From the NCBI GenBank assembly GCA_011009095.1, contig VTPC01000634.1, forward strand, positions 248,001 to 312,000: a stretch of 64,000 nt of DNA, read 5' to 3'. This stretch comes from Ignelater luminosus (lineage: Eukaryota > Arthropoda > Insecta > Coleoptera > Elateridae). The notes beneath the pieces are model-generated. The model was not told the DNA's origin. It searched no databases and saw only the letters and a list, made by a program, of their open reading frames with translations. The position numbers and the translations under genes were made by a program. Shown in pieces: positions 1 through 13,773 of the stretch (position 1 is its first letter; each line of letters opens with the position of its first letter).

Positions 1-3000
1 CAGGTTATGTTGCATTTACATTTCTTAAAGAAATGGCACCAGTCAAAAGTCGGAAAAAGGTATAAATTTACAATCAAAAATAGTCTGAAAATTGGTCAAT
101 ATTTAGCTAAGATGGGACTGAAACAATTCAAACTGTTCCATTTTGTAAACTTCTTGAAATAAGTTTCGTTCATCAAAATGACGTAATCTGTTACCAATAA
201 AAACTTCAAACAAACAATCCAGATAACTTCACAAATTAAAGTTCTCGACAGCACTGTAAACATCTAAGTATTTACTGAGTGAAGGAAAGAAATATAATGA
301 AGGATTTCAGGATTCCTTGGAAGAAAGAAAGCTGTCAAAATAAATTTTTGAAAATTTTAAATGCCGTTCTATATTCAAATTATAGCTTAATTTTGAAGGT
401 GTTGTAGTAAGAATAAATAACCAGTAAAGAGTAAATACGGATCTGTAAAATACAGAACGGAAAATTGGAGAATCAAAAAAATTATCTTATTGTAGAGGGG
501 GAACAAGAACTAATTGCGTAGGACGTGAAACAAAATACCATTATCATTAGCAGTTAAATAGCAGATTGAATGGTAATGCTAGCCTACTGCCTAAAAAAGC
601 TCTATTAAACGGAAGGATATTTGGGAAGTGAGCGTGAAGCTAAGTGGGATAGGTAAGATTGCACCTAGTAGCAGTATATCAAGAAGAAGACAATTTAGAA
701 CATTGCCCAAAACAGAAAAAAATATAGCACAAAATATATAAATCAAAGAAAGGTTGTTTTGATGCATAGCATGAATTCATTAGTAAAAGCCTTACCAAAA
801 ATTAAAAAACGGTTTCATAACTCAATTTTGCAAAGTATAATTTTTAGAACGAAAATCAAAAATGTGAAGAACGGATGCAATTAGAAATGCGAGAATAAAA
901 GGTGGCAGAATCACAGAATCGAAAAAACAATGGTAGAACAAACCCGTTACTGACAACTGTGCTCTCTCATCGCTTTTAAATATGTGTACACAAAAATATA
1001 ACGTAAATGCCCTCAAATGTCCTAAAAGTCTTTTCATCGCCTAATACTTAAAATATGACCAATAAAATCTGCCAACGTTACTTACTGCTATAATTTGATA
1101 TTTATTAGACCACAAACGAAAAATACCAACTGTTCCTGTTTACTATGAAAATCCCCAAAACAACATTTATCCAAGAAAAGGTGTTTGTGAACTTTGAGAA
1201 TTTACGTTTATCAATTTTTTTTCTCTTTGGATGTTGTCCAAGTGTACGATAGAATTAAAAAATTCCTTTTTGTCAGAATCCAAAACTTAACTGACATATT
1301 CTAACCCCATTTTCAAGAAATAGTTTTCAGGCAATTTCTTGGCTAGTTTTTCTAGTTTAATTATCTACAGGAAAAAATGAAATGTTATTCTGCTTTATAT
1401 CTGTTATTTTAGCAAGTCTAATAAAATATAAAACTATTATTAAAAACAATAGTAGATGGCCTTAAGAAAGTTGGAAGACACGCAAAATATCTCAATTCTA
1501 TTTTTCTCTGTTTTACAAGTTGTCTCGTTAAGAAAAAGTGCATGTTTTATAACTAAAAAATTACAATTTAAATGCTTTTGTTATAAATTTTGTTTGACTT
1601 TTGTGACTGTTTTCGTTCCACTTTGCTACATATACAACTGGCACAGTTCCACTTTAGTGACTTTATTATTTATAGAGATAAAATTATGGTAAAACATTTA
1701 GTATTTCACTTTTCGCCATTAACACAAACATTATTTATTTGACAAATTCATCACTGGAAAATTAAGCCATTTCATGAGCTGAGAATTACTGGGAATTTCA
1801 TATAATTTTATAAATAAAATTAATTTAGTAGCTATTAATTGAATATTTATGCAATGCTAGTTGCAATGTAAATCTGTACAAATACAGTAGGAATTTTTAT
1901 AGAGTAAAGCAATAAACAAACTGACGTGTATTTACTATTGATTAATTAAATTGCTGGTGGTACGAAATTGTTCTATTAAACTTTTATCTTTAGTTCTAAT
2001 TTAAGTGCCTATACTGGAATAAGTAAAACATATAATCAATCTTTCTTTACAATTTAATTAATTCCTGACATTTTGTTTTCCTTGATAGAATAATTATTGT
2101 AATAATAATATGTGGTTTTATAGAACCATAATGTACTTTTATGACAAACCTTTTTTTTATTGTTTTACTTCTGGGAAAATTGTAAGATACAATTAGTAAA
2201 GTTGTTTGAAATGTTTCATTATTAAATCAGCAATAATTAAGTTTTATTTTTATACAGAATAAATTGACACGCACCACTGTGAATTTATTTTAATTGCTAC
2301 AAAAGCAAGTAAATACATAATTAATTTTAATAAAAAATTTCTCCTCCAAACGCGGCAATATTGTAACAATTAACAATGTTATTTTTTATTTCATAATATT
2401 ATAAAACAAAGTATGTAAATATATTATAAAAGTATTAGTTTATGCATAGGTAATAATTATAATTACTTTTATTAAATATATCTGGTTATTTTTAAACACC
2501 AGCCCTATCTTATCAAAAACATTTTAATCCAGCAATAAAAGCCAACAGTACTTGGTACTTTGAATAATGTGATTATTTTTGTTTTAATTATTAAATCAAT
2601 AATATGTAGGCAGTTCTAACGTAAATCATTATTATAGAATATAAGAATAATGTGGGAAGACAAAAGACTTTCTTTGAAATTTATAAGGAAGTCGAATTTA
2701 TAAACAGGATAATTTCTTTTTTTACTTAACAAAAAATGCATTTGATATTAACTATTCTTCTTTTATTAAACGATTAACCTACATACTACAGACTTCATTT
2801 CCTGCATTGATGATCTTATTCAAATTGATAAAATCATTAATTACCTACTATCTATTACTCAACACGGCCTCATTTATGCTTTAAATTAAAAAAATCTACA
2901 TAAATTAAAAATCTAGCAATAATATATTAAACTTTAAGAAAAAAATGAAATTTCGTATAGAAAAAAGCTTTATATCATCTTACTATTAATTATAATTTAT

Positions 3001-4137
3001 TCAAGGGCATCAAGCAGCAACTTACCAACTTACCATTACATTCTAATGAAATTTTTAGTAAATGACTTGGAAATTGTAGGAAAAAAAGCTTTTAGTTCTT
3101 TCTAAAAGAATGGGAGAGAAAAAGGATTCTCTTTGGGGGATTATGTAACGTAACCAAAAGGGTTTTAAATTGGCCTTGAACGAATCGTTACTATTCTAAT
3201 TTAATTAGAAAAGAAAAAAGTTTCAACTTGAATAAATTAAACACTGTATAATTCATTTAATGAATTATATACGTGTAGCAATAAATCAAAAGTGTTATCT
3301 GGTAAAACACAGGATTGTAAATAGCATCATCTTCTTTCCTCTTTTTATAATAAAAACACGCGAATACGAAGAAATGAACAAGGTTAAAATTATAATATTG
3401 TGACTAACAATTTGGTATTCTCTGTAACGGAAAAAGGTAACATTCACTTCATTTTGGGAAATTTTGGTAGCTATTAATAATGCATACAACAAAAAGTAAA
3501 AAATACTAATAGAAGGAAATAATAAAAGTCTATTTTAATTTTTAACATTTATTTTAACTGTGTTTCCAATGTTCTAAGATGTAAAAGTATAACCATTTAA
3601 AGAAAATCTATCTAAATACACATCAATTCGATCAAGTTATTGCTGTTTGAAATAAATTAATGTTGTAAACAGTTGCAACTGGTAAAACAATGTAACTGAG
3701 GCAGTGTCCTAATAAAAGTAGCTAATTTATTTCTTGTAATTTTCATTAATGATTTTTACAATTTCTATAAAAGAAAGTTACAAGAAATTTTTGGTAATAA
3801 AGACTTATTGGGTTAGATTGATATTCATGGAATTCTAGTAGAATTGCTTTGAACTACAAGTCCAAAGTTTGACTCCACCAAGTGATTGACACTTTTTTAC
3901 CTAATGACTACATAAACAAGACACCGTCTAGATCTACAAGGTCGCTGATTGTTTAAGAAAAGTCTTGCATTAAATACGTAAACATATAGACATAACAGAA
4001 GTCTCTATTAAACGAGGTTCTGGACAGTTGGGAGACTTTGTATCTCATGGTATTAAACATACCTAATTGATTTCATACCATATGAGAACGCTTCTACCAT
4101 AACGAGCACTTGCTAAATCAGCCAGAAACTTCAATGG
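1..4137. other. AT-rich non-coding DNA, likely intron
   Basis: No recognisable exon, RNA gene or transposon. Open frames are short and low-complexity, as expected in very AT-rich DNA. It lies downstream of exon 2 of the minus-strand ARID5-like gene, so it is probably intronic, but no later exon was found to prove this. Confidence 0.5.
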
Positions 4138-4401
4138 AATTGAAGGGGCGGGTGGATGAAGGTGCTATGTGCATTTTTGCGTTTTTTGAGATTTCAGTGT
4201 AAATAAAGATGTTATGATGTGCTTTAGTAACCTATGGTATACCTTTTCTAGTCAGTCAAGCGTTACCTAATTCCGATATAAGATATGAAGTATATAAAGG
4301 TGCCATGTAACGCAATTCTTTCGTAAATAGTATGAATAAAGGGACTAACATCACAATGCAAAAATGTCACATAGCGCCTTTATCCATCCACCCCTTCAAT
4401 T
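4138..4401. repeat. MITE-like element with ~43-bp terminal inverted repeats
   Basis: The left arm (4138-4180) begins AATTGAAGGGGCGGGTGG. The right arm (4358-4401), read on the minus strand, begins AATTGAAGGGGTGGATGG and continues through the same GGYGCTATGTG-CATTTTTGC block. The arms differ by a few substitutions and one or two small indels. The roughly 175-bp centre has no ORF. No clear target-site duplication is visible, so the superfamily cannot be assigned. A non-autonomous DNA transposon is the simplest reading. Confidence 0.6.
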
Positions 4402-4657
4402 GTGTTGTCGTAAAAAACATGAGATATTGTCCCTCTGCTTACAGAAATGAAAACTTCTTGGAAAAGTTTTGAACTTCTTTAAGTCTATATGTCTTCTATA
4501 CATTTACACGATCTTCTGAAATGTAGAAATCTTGGCCTGGAGATTGTTTATAATCAGTCATCAACGAACGATACATCTCATCATCGATAACAATGTATAC
4601 ATCAAGATTCTGTGGAAAATTCTCTGATAATTCTCGTGTTCAAGCTCTGCCTATTTT

Positions 4658-5063
4658 AACAATAAAGACAAAAATTATTATTGTCTCCCCAACAAAGTTT
4701 GAAAACTTCGTGCAAGCATTGACTATCATACCTCCAGACGATCGTTTCGTCCTTGTTTGGACTCATCAGTGGATGATAATGAAAGTCAATGCTTGCCCGC
4801 TTCAGGCTGGTTATATACAAATCAATCAGCTACAACATTAGCAGCATGAAAATATTGAGGCGCCATCTAATAAGAGTGCCAAAAATTAGAACTACTGACT
4901 CGATAAGTCGTTCTGAATTAAAAATTTCCAAATAGGAACTATACACCTTTTATATAAAATAAGAGGTTGTTGTAACTTATAGTGGGGTTTATTGGTAACA
5001 ATAAATAAAGACAAAAATTAATATTGCCTCCCCCAACAAAGTTTGAAAAATTTGTGCAAGCAT
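4658..5063. repeat. Direct repeat of the hammerhead-flanking sequence, 339 bp apart
   Basis: Positions 4658-4719 and 4997-5063 are diverged copies of one sequence (AAYAATAAA...GACAAAAATTA...CCCCAACAAAGTTTG...GTGCAAGCAT). The first copy runs straight into the 3' strand of stem I of the hammerhead ribozyme. The second copy stops at the same point and is followed by the right arm of a palindrome. The 339-bp offset suggests a former tandem arrangement of two ribozyme-bearing repeats, with one ribozyme lost. Confidence 0.6.
4712..4796 (-). ncRNA. Type I hammerhead ribozyme
   Basis: The minus strand contains every conserved element of a type I hammerhead in order. The CTGATGA box is at 4769-4763. 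A 4-bp stem II (GTCC/GGAC) with loop AAACAA follows, then GAA at 4748-4746. A short stem III ACG-AT-CGT (4745-4738) is followed by C17 at 4737, after which cleavage is predicted. Stem I is long and open: GCAAGCATTGACT at the 5' side pairs perfectly with AGTCAATGCTTGC at the 3' side, plus ATCAT/ATGAT and CCA/TGG blocks next to the core, with internal bulges suited to a loop-loop contact with loop II. A 3-bp stem III is typical of hammerheads carried by Penelope-like elements and metazoan retrozymes. A TATATAA-like sequence lies just upstream on the same strand (about 4810). Self-cleavage is inferred from the fold. Confidence 0.88.
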
Positions 5064-5167
5064 TTTTGTCTTTATTTATTGTTACCAATAAACCCCTCTA
5101 TAAGTTAGAACAACCTTTTATTTTATATAAAAGGTGTATAGTTTTCCTATTTGGAAATTTTTAATTC
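4914..5167. repeat. Near-perfect ~105-bp-arm palindrome (fold-back)
   Basis: The left arm (4914-5018) and right arm (5062-5167) are near-perfect inverted copies, including the blocks AACTATACACCTTTTATATAA and GGTTTATTGGTAACAATAAA. The 43-bp centre is a copy of the sequence that flanks the nearby hammerhead. High arm identity implies recent formation or ongoing conversion. It may be a fold-back transposon end or an inverted duplication made during retrotransposition of the ribozyme-bearing element. Confidence 0.85.
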
Positions 5168-8100
5168 TGCCTATTTTATTTGATATCATTTCTATTTGCT
5201 ACTTTACCAACTTCAAATGTTTTTGGATTATTAATTTTTTTTAGTTTTTTATACTTTGAATGGGAAGTTTTGCAACAGTGCACCATTTTTATAATGGATA
5301 TTAATGAGTTCATCTTAACTTATATTACTTATAACAGTATAATCCGGTTACTTCTCTTCCTTTTACAGGTTAACTTTTCCTTAAACCTCACAATAATAAT
5401 TTGGACTCGTTTTCTATTTCATTTTCGTTCTTGCGCATTTGAAAATGTGACAAGATATCTTTTCTGTTCGGATTTATAAATTTTTCTTGATGATTATTAA
5501 CTCTTTTGTTTCCATTTTCGTGTTTGTAAACAACTATGGAATTTTATATTTATTGAAACTACAAACATCGATCGCTAAACTGCGACCCTAAACAAAAACC
5601 GAAGCGAACTATAAACTGAGAAAACTAAAATCATTTTTGTAACAATTTTTTGGAGACAACTTTAGATGTTGTTCCAAACCACTTTCACTTTCAATGAGTA
5701 GTTTTCGGCTGGAAATCCCAGTCTTTTTAAACCATCATGCTTCTGCCAATATTCTCATAATACCATTGCACATACACGAACCTGACCATGTCAAGTCAAG
5801 TAAAGTAGTAGATACTGTGTCTATTTGATTCATTAGAATAGATTTTGGCCTAAAGAATTTTTATAATCTACGTATTGTTTATGTCTGTCTAGCTCTATCG
5901 TGTGTCAAGGGATTTTTCTGGGTCATGTAAATATGGCTGATTGATCTTCAAAAAGTCATATTCAGATAAAGTGAATCAACAATTGGACATCTTTGATGTT
6001 AGACTGCAGATAATAAATTATGTTAAACTTAAAGGCGATCAATATCCCCGATTTGATAGCTATGACTAGTGTTCCTTGTTAGAATATCACCATTAAAAAA
6101 AACCTAAAAACGCTATGTTTCATTATGCACCTGTAACAGAAATGAACTTCTACAATGTACTTCTAGATGCGGTTTCCAAAGCGATGAATGCAGTCCTTTA
6201 TTAATTAATCTTGCTTGTTCTACAAACTGTTGTCTTCTTCTTTCAATTGTATTTGTAACATACATTTTCTCGCGTTTAGAATTAATAAAGGTATTTTTGA
6301 GACGTTATAACATGAATGAAACTCTGAATAGTAATTTATTTATTTTTAGATTTCTTGGAAAAATCATCTCTGCCATTCGGTTGAATTTTTGAACTAGAAG
6401 TTACTTTCCCCTAGAAGGTAAAAACACTAAATGGTTTAAGGACCAAAAAATGGTAATATGTGTAATTTAATTGTCAAACGATGTAAACAATGTCATTAAA
6501 ATATAATTTCTGTTATTGAGGTGACTTCCGCATAATAATTTGCAAATTTAAAATTATTCACAGACTCCACACTAAATAAATTTACAAAACTTAATAACAA
6601 AAAGACTTTACAAAATTATACGACATCGGCATTTAGAAAGAACACCCTGTATACTAATATCATCGCGGAATTCCTAAGCCATAAGAAGCGAAATTCTACG
6701 AAAGCGGAATCTAAGTAAATATATACGTACTATGTAAATCTGCAAGGATAATAATTCAATTTATACAAATAAACTATAAAAAACATAGAAACAGGCTTTG
6801 AATCACAAATTTCTTTTACACAAATACAATACTTTCAGTAAAGTTACCAAGAAATAATTAAAATTTATTTTCTATCCCAGGAAAACTTCTAACAGAAAAT
6901 TATAACTTTTCTTCATAATGTAAATTTTACTGTATATATCTCACTTGTTTTGAAGTCATTCCAGAACGTGAAATGGTTATTTACAAAGCACAAACGACTC
7001 GTTTAATCTTCTTTAAAATTTCTAAAAGCCCTTATTTTATTATAAAATATTACAGTTGCGATAAAGTTAAAAATTGATATAAAACAGTAGAGAAGCCCTA
7101 AAATATATATTACTACAAATTTATTGTAAATCAACCGCACATTTTACTCTTCATTTCTTTTATGTCATTTTTAAGTTGTTAAATTCAGGAAGCGTAAGTT
7201 TCTCTAGCATGCAAGTTATTTTTATTGAACATATGGTAATACCACGGACCTCGAGATAGTTTACATAAAAATTAAGGAAATTTTGGTATAATATAAAAAA
7301 GAAGAAAAGAGCAACAATATTATTTATGGTTAAACAGTTAATTATTATTATAAGGCATAAATTAGTTTCAATTTTGTTATTGCTACTAACAGTACAAAGG
7401 AAAATCCAATTTAATTGATGAAATATTTTATATAGAATACAAACTTCAAAATTATAATTTTCAGACACGAATACAGAAACTCCTCAAAAATTTTATTGAT
7501 CATCGAAAATAAACATATTTACGCAATGTGATTAGATTAGGATTAAAAAAGCATCATAATTTATAAAAATAATCTCTTATTCAAATAATAATAAAGATAA
7601 GGTTTGTGTAAATGTAGTATACTCTAATATATCTACTTGATCTTCACTACTATTATTACTATCACGATTTTTCTTTGAACTTTGTGTGTATGTATGTATA
7701 GTGCACATCAGATACAAATAAATGTAACTAAATTTAGAACGCGCTCAATGTAAACTAGAATGTCTTAAAAATAAACACTATTACACTTGGTATTATTAAA
7801 AATGGTTTCTGTATAGAAAATTCAAACATTCTGCCAAAAGAATTTAGTCACACATTTTATCTTCTTTTACATTTTTGAATATCCAAACAACAACGGGAAA
7901 AGTTGATTAGTTAATTTTTATTTTTATACAACTTTCAAGAATTATAAATATTCAACGTATGCAGTTATGAATGTTGCTATTATATTATGTTATTCCGGTT
8001 TTTAGTTTACATTTTAATTAAGTGCGTGTGACTTTAGATAACATGTAATCGCAGCAAACAAGATAACACAATAAAATAACACAATCATAATAAAATAAAT

Positions 8101-11100
8101 GCCTTCGGGCGTTCGAAATATATAATTTCAAATATTCCAAATTAAATTTTCAATAACTTCAACAATATTATATAAATTAAATTAATTTTACATTCCAATA
8201 AATTTATTAATTATAAAATAGCTTGATTTTCAAAGTAGTGCGAATTTTAAACATTTATTAATTATGTTATTGTGTATTCGAGCAGGTTTTGGCAATCAAT
8301 TTTCCGATTAAAATTGGTTAGGAATTTTGATGATGATATTCTATCATAATGACAAATTTACAAGGTTTATTAACTAACACAGTAATGAATTATTTGTTAA
8401 GTTGGAGCATACACAATTTTATCTTATCATTTATAAATATCGTAAATGTTAACTTCCTTACAATATGAAATGTAGAAAAAACATGAGGAAATCTGGGCTA
8501 GAAATCCGTTATTTTTTAATGAAACTACAATACGTTTTTTTGTATAATAAATAAATATATTTTGCGTACACAAAAATAGGGCACAATGGAGTGACGTATT
8601 ATAAATCCCATTAGACGGCTGTTCTATAATCGTAATTAATCAGAAGCCTATTATTTAGAAACTACAATAAACACTACACACATATAATTTAACAGATCAT
8701 ATTTATGAAGATAACCACAATTATCTCTTTATAAAGAGGAAAAGGAAGAATGAAAAATAAAAGGCTTTAAATTAAAATTCCTTGCCAAATTCGATTGCAA
8801 CGAATTTTTTTATTAAAAGTAGGCGTCATTGGTTCCTATTATTTAAATTTGTAGGCTACAAAAATTGCTAAAAATAAAAAAGAAGAAAAAATATATATAT
8901 ACAAACCTAAAGTTTAATGACTTGTTTTAAGTTGATTCCACTCCCGACTGGTTTAAAACTATTTTTGATACATCATTAAGTTGCAAAAGTGAGCCCGCAA
9001 TAATTTCATGATGTCGAAAGAATGCAATCAAGTTTGAATAGTGTAGCATTATTTTAGTGATTCAAATTAAAAGAACGATGATAATAAATGTGTAATCATT
9101 AAAATTAAAAATTAATTCCCTGAAATTTCTCTATTATTTATTGGTTTTCGGTTTTGTTATCATCTACCATGACGAGAGTTCTATTTTTAGGATCATCATA
9201 GCAATTTTGGCACGATGCGATCTTAATTAATATTTTAATTTGGCAACATATTAAAACTGTAACAGTTGTTACCTACTAAAATGGTAACAAAACAAAATAA
9301 TGGTGTGAATGTACATAAATAAATATTTATATCTTCCTTATCGGCGCGTTTAAAAGTTAATAATAATAATTGAACCAAAAAAACAGACTTTTATAATGAG
9401 TTGGATTTTGGACAATAAACATAACTGATAAAATTATAAGTGAATGTGATTTTCCAAAAAAAACAAACACGAAAAATTATAAAATTTAGAAAAATAAAAA
9501 AATTATTTGAAAAAATGAATGTCCTCATGGTTGCTCCAGTGTCGAGACAATCTTTTATTAGTTTAGTCGCATTATTTGATGGGTAAATTTCTTAATTGCG
9601 TTCAGTCAATTGTTAACATTTCAATAATTTATTCATATTATTATTATTCAAATACCTCTATCAAGGTAAGGTAATTTAAATCTCCTTCATTGTCATTCGA
9701 TTTTGTTGGGAACAGAGGTGGTTTACCTCAAGTGCGATTTTTGATGTCTTTCATTTGCAAGAAAATGAGAATGCGAAATACATATTTGTCCTAATTATCC
9801 TGAGACAATTAAAAAAAATATAGTAGACTCAATCTGAACTATATTTCCAAAATTCTATAGCACGAAAATACAAAACAAGCCATCAGTAGATGACAAGGAT
9901 AAATACACAGTTCTTTAACTTAATTGTCTTTGTTTTGAATCATAATAATAGATTTTAAAACTTGAACTGTGATAGTAATACCCCTCACTGTTTCTGACAT
10001 GAGTAAATAGATTTTCTGTTTTGTTTTATTTTGAATATAACTTACCTAAATTATTTAATTTATTTAATAATATTACAGCTGCAAAAGAAAGTTGTCCCCG
10101 TCAAGAAATTTTCTCAAATATATTGAATTTTAGACGCAATAAATACAGTTTTAATATTGTATTCCGTAAATTATTCTTAATAGAGACATTGACCTTTTTA
10201 AAAATTTTTGCAAATCAATAATAATTAAACTCATAATAGACAATACCATGTAGCATCAACATGCAACCACGAACATTCCTGTCAACAATATCATCCTGTG
10301 ATGAAAAAAAGCTTCGATTTTAAAATGACCCTTTGTGTTTTAAAAAAGGTATTTGATTTCCTGTAAGTGAAATTAACTACTCGTTCTCTTGCCGGTTTTC
10401 TGAAAATCACGATTTGTAACGCCGAATTTCCATGAACATCAAATAGATTATATTTTCTGTTTATAAACACAAATGATGACAACCTGTTAAAAGCAGTTTG
10501 AAACCATGAATTGCGCTTATTTATGGATCACAAAATTGAAGTGAAGAAGAACCTCACAATTTCCAAAGAAATTTCACTTGTGGTTTCTTCATTTTTCATT
10601 AAATTTTCTATTCTATACTCTAGAAATTTCAAAGTGCTGATCGATGTGTGACTAATTAAGTTATTAACAAATTTCATTTCTCGTTTTATAATAAAGATGA
10701 TTATTTTAGACTTCATACTACACAAAATATTTTATTTTGCCCTGAAAAAGAATTTAAAAATTTAATTTAACCTACAATTATTTAGAATTATTTTCTAACA
10801 TTAAAATGACGGTAGTTCCTTTTTTCAAGGCATTATTTAAATGCAAATAAATTATTGTCGTTTAATAAATGTTTTTAATTAACTTTCACTCGAAATTAAT
10901 CTAGAAAAAAAACAGAAAAAACACCTCCCGTTATTATTTTATTATTTAAGAACCTGCAAACATCGAAATTGAAATTTCCGGATATAAACAAGCGGTAACA
11001 CAAGGTAAACATTGCGGATTATATAAAATAAAAAAAATACTGTAAGCACGTGTCCGTCATTTGCCATATCATCTCGCCAACGTGCGATGTCTCTGAATTT

Positions 11101-13026
11101 TGATATAAAAGTGCGGTAGTGAACGCGTTTTTAGGGTTGGGGTGAAAACTGACATGTGGCGTGTTGTATTCCTTATATTAATTTTATCCCTAAAAGAAAC
11201 AAAACGTTTGTTTACAGTTCCTTTCGAAGCAAAATAAAACATCAGCGAAAAAAATTGTCCAAACACGCAGTCCGTAAACGAGCTATTAGCCGTAGTTTAA
11301 AAGCTCGACCCAGAAATAACCCTCGTAGATTTGTCAATTATCCGGTACATATAATTAAATAAAGTACCATTTGGGCTATTGATTCCAATAACCACTATCT
11401 TTAGTGACAGCCCGGGGCGCATACACGCATAGTAGTGTACCATTAGCCCACATAAATAGGCTTTAGTGTTTTCTACACGCCATACCGATGTTATAACTGG
11501 CTGATTGGAGCTTACATTTTGGACGACCTTAAACCCTACTGAGCCTATAAAACAATATCAAAACTAACTTTCCGTGTTACAGGTAATATTATGTTTTGAT
11601 CTGAGGCATTTATATTATGAGGTTTTACCATTTTGTTTCCACTCCTAATTAATTCTATTCGTTTTTTCTCGTCTTATTTATTTAGCTGGATCACACATTG
11701 TTTTCCAAAGGATGTAATTATTCTTATCTAATTATTATAATGATTTTGTAATGAATAATCATTGATTGGGTTGGGTGTATCATCTGAAGTGTATACACCT
11801 TCGCTGACGTGTGGGTAATTTTAAACTACCTTGCAGTGATGATAGTTGATTAATTAATTATAATCTATACTAAATGTAGGCGGGTTTTATTTAAGATTAT
11901 TAACAACCCCTCAGCGACCTATAATTTTACTTATTGATTCGGAAATAATGAATTAATTTACTAAAAACATATTTTGGAATCTTCATTGAGGTCATCTAAT
12001 CAATGAATGTGGAGAACGATCATTAAACTGGTTATAATACAATACATTTACCCTTGAGAATTGAATTAATATACTTTATATTATACAGTACGGTGTTTGG
12101 TATATAAAAATCTTTTATAAAAAATGTGTACGTACAATTTTTAAATCACTTTTATTGTTTGCATTTTTCCCTTTTTTTGATGTAGGTGTTTTACTTACAC
12201 TAAAAAAAGTACGTAAAAAGTATAAAAACGAAACTTGCTATTTTACATACAAAAATATAAATTTGTTTTATATTTATTTAAGTTGATCCATTTACAATAT
12301 GTATTCAAATAATAAGATATTTAGGAATTAATACTTTTTATTGAATTTTAAATATAGTTTATACGTCTTTATATTATAGAATTCAGAGTAGGTCTTGACA
12401 TGATGCGTTTGTAACAGTGTACTTTGAAGTATACTAAAAGTTGCTAAATATATATATTTATATATATAAGTCATCTATCATTACTGTCAATAAACATAAA
12501 TTGTCGATATATGTAGTGACTTTTTGGTTGTTAGGTTGTAGACCTGAATTTGCTATATGTTTGTTGTACGCTGTAAAATGTGGTAGAATCAAAGCCTGCT
12601 CTGAATACTACAATAAAAAAAAAACAGGCTGTATTACTGAGTGAGATTCGTCTATTCCCAACGAACTATTTAACTAGGACCAAAAAGGTTAGATTTACTT
12701 TGGTCAGTTTAGAAAATTCTGTGGAATAATTTTATTTAGTATGATTAAGACCTTTGTAACCAACCTAATCGCGAATTACAAATTATTTATTTGGTATCTA
12801 GAGTAACGAATCTTCCAGTATAAAGTTGTATATTAAAGTATTTGTTCATAATAATTTCTTTGGGATTCAATTAAATAGCACGAATAGAGTTAACTAAGGA
12901 CTGGAACGGAAATTATATGCATTAGAAAAATATTTATAAAAACAAATCTACTTTGCAAAATAAAGTGATTTTATTTAATTTAATGAATATAACTTATAAC
13001 ATTTCATTCTTGACAATAATTGCTGT
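5168..13026. other. AT-rich non-coding DNA, likely intron
   Basis: I see no exon, RNA gene or convincing transposon here. Open frames lack recognisable domains. It probably belongs to the long intron of the ARID5-like gene. Confidence 0.5.
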
Positions 13027-13773
13027 TTAATCTTTATTCTCGGAAAAATTATTAATTTTATCTTTAAGGCGCCGCATTAAATTAGTTACTTCTTGTTTAA
13101 TCCATTTTGATTGTTTTTGCCCCTGCTTTTCAAATTCATTCGTGTGTTTCGTAGCTTTACCATTTTTCCTCAATCTGTTCTTAATTAGAACCCAATACCG
13201 CTCAATGGAACGAATTTCGGGAGAATTAGGCGGATTTAGTTCTTTTGGCACACAGTCAATATTTTCCTTGTTATAAAGTTCTACGGCAGTAGGTGAATAA
13301 TGAGCCGTGGCCAAATCAGGCCAAAATAATGTTGGTGATTCATTGGTTCTTAAAAACGATAATCTTTTCTGGAGACATTCTCTTATGTATGTTGCACTGT
13401 CGATAGTCCCAATTGTAAAGAAAGGTTTGCTTTGCAAACCACATTGACATATCTCCTGCCAAATCATCACCTTTCGCCCAAACTATTCAATAGAAATTAA
13501 TGTTTTCTTCTTTGTCAAAACTTTACCAGACCCGGCGGTATAAAATTGTGGGTCCGGTAGCGTTAAGAAATACAATGACAAACTTCGTGTCTGCTTATCC
13601 CTGGGGCAATAACTACTAAAAGACAGATGTGTAATTTTAATTAAATATCTAACACTATTTTCCCAAAAACATAGTTGTATCACGCCAAGACAACATGAAG
13701 GAGAAACTAAATTTGAAGATCTTTGATTTAAATAAAGACCTTTCAATGGCGACAGGTTCTCGTGGCTTATCAA
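13027..13773 (-). pseudogene. IS630/Tc1/mariner-superfamily DDE transposase remnant
   Basis: The 147-residue frame 13470-13027 matches the C-terminal half of a Tc1/mariner-like DDE transposase family widespread in arthropods. It has the second catalytic Asp in FWPDLATAHYS and the third acidic residue in the segment NPPNSPEIRSIERYW. Upstream, a frame from 13773 to 13483 ends with FYTAGSGKVLTKKK, which fits the segment between the first catalytic Asp and the core. It is separated from the rest by a stop codon at about 13483. The DD(E/S)-type first catalytic motif and the N-terminal helix-turn-helix are not recognisable, so the copy is dead. No terminal inverted repeats were identified. Confidence 0.75.

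Noticed and set aside
11069-11362. Overlapping open frames on both strands with basic residues
   Set aside because: No domain, signal or splice context; likely chance in a locally stop-poor stretch.
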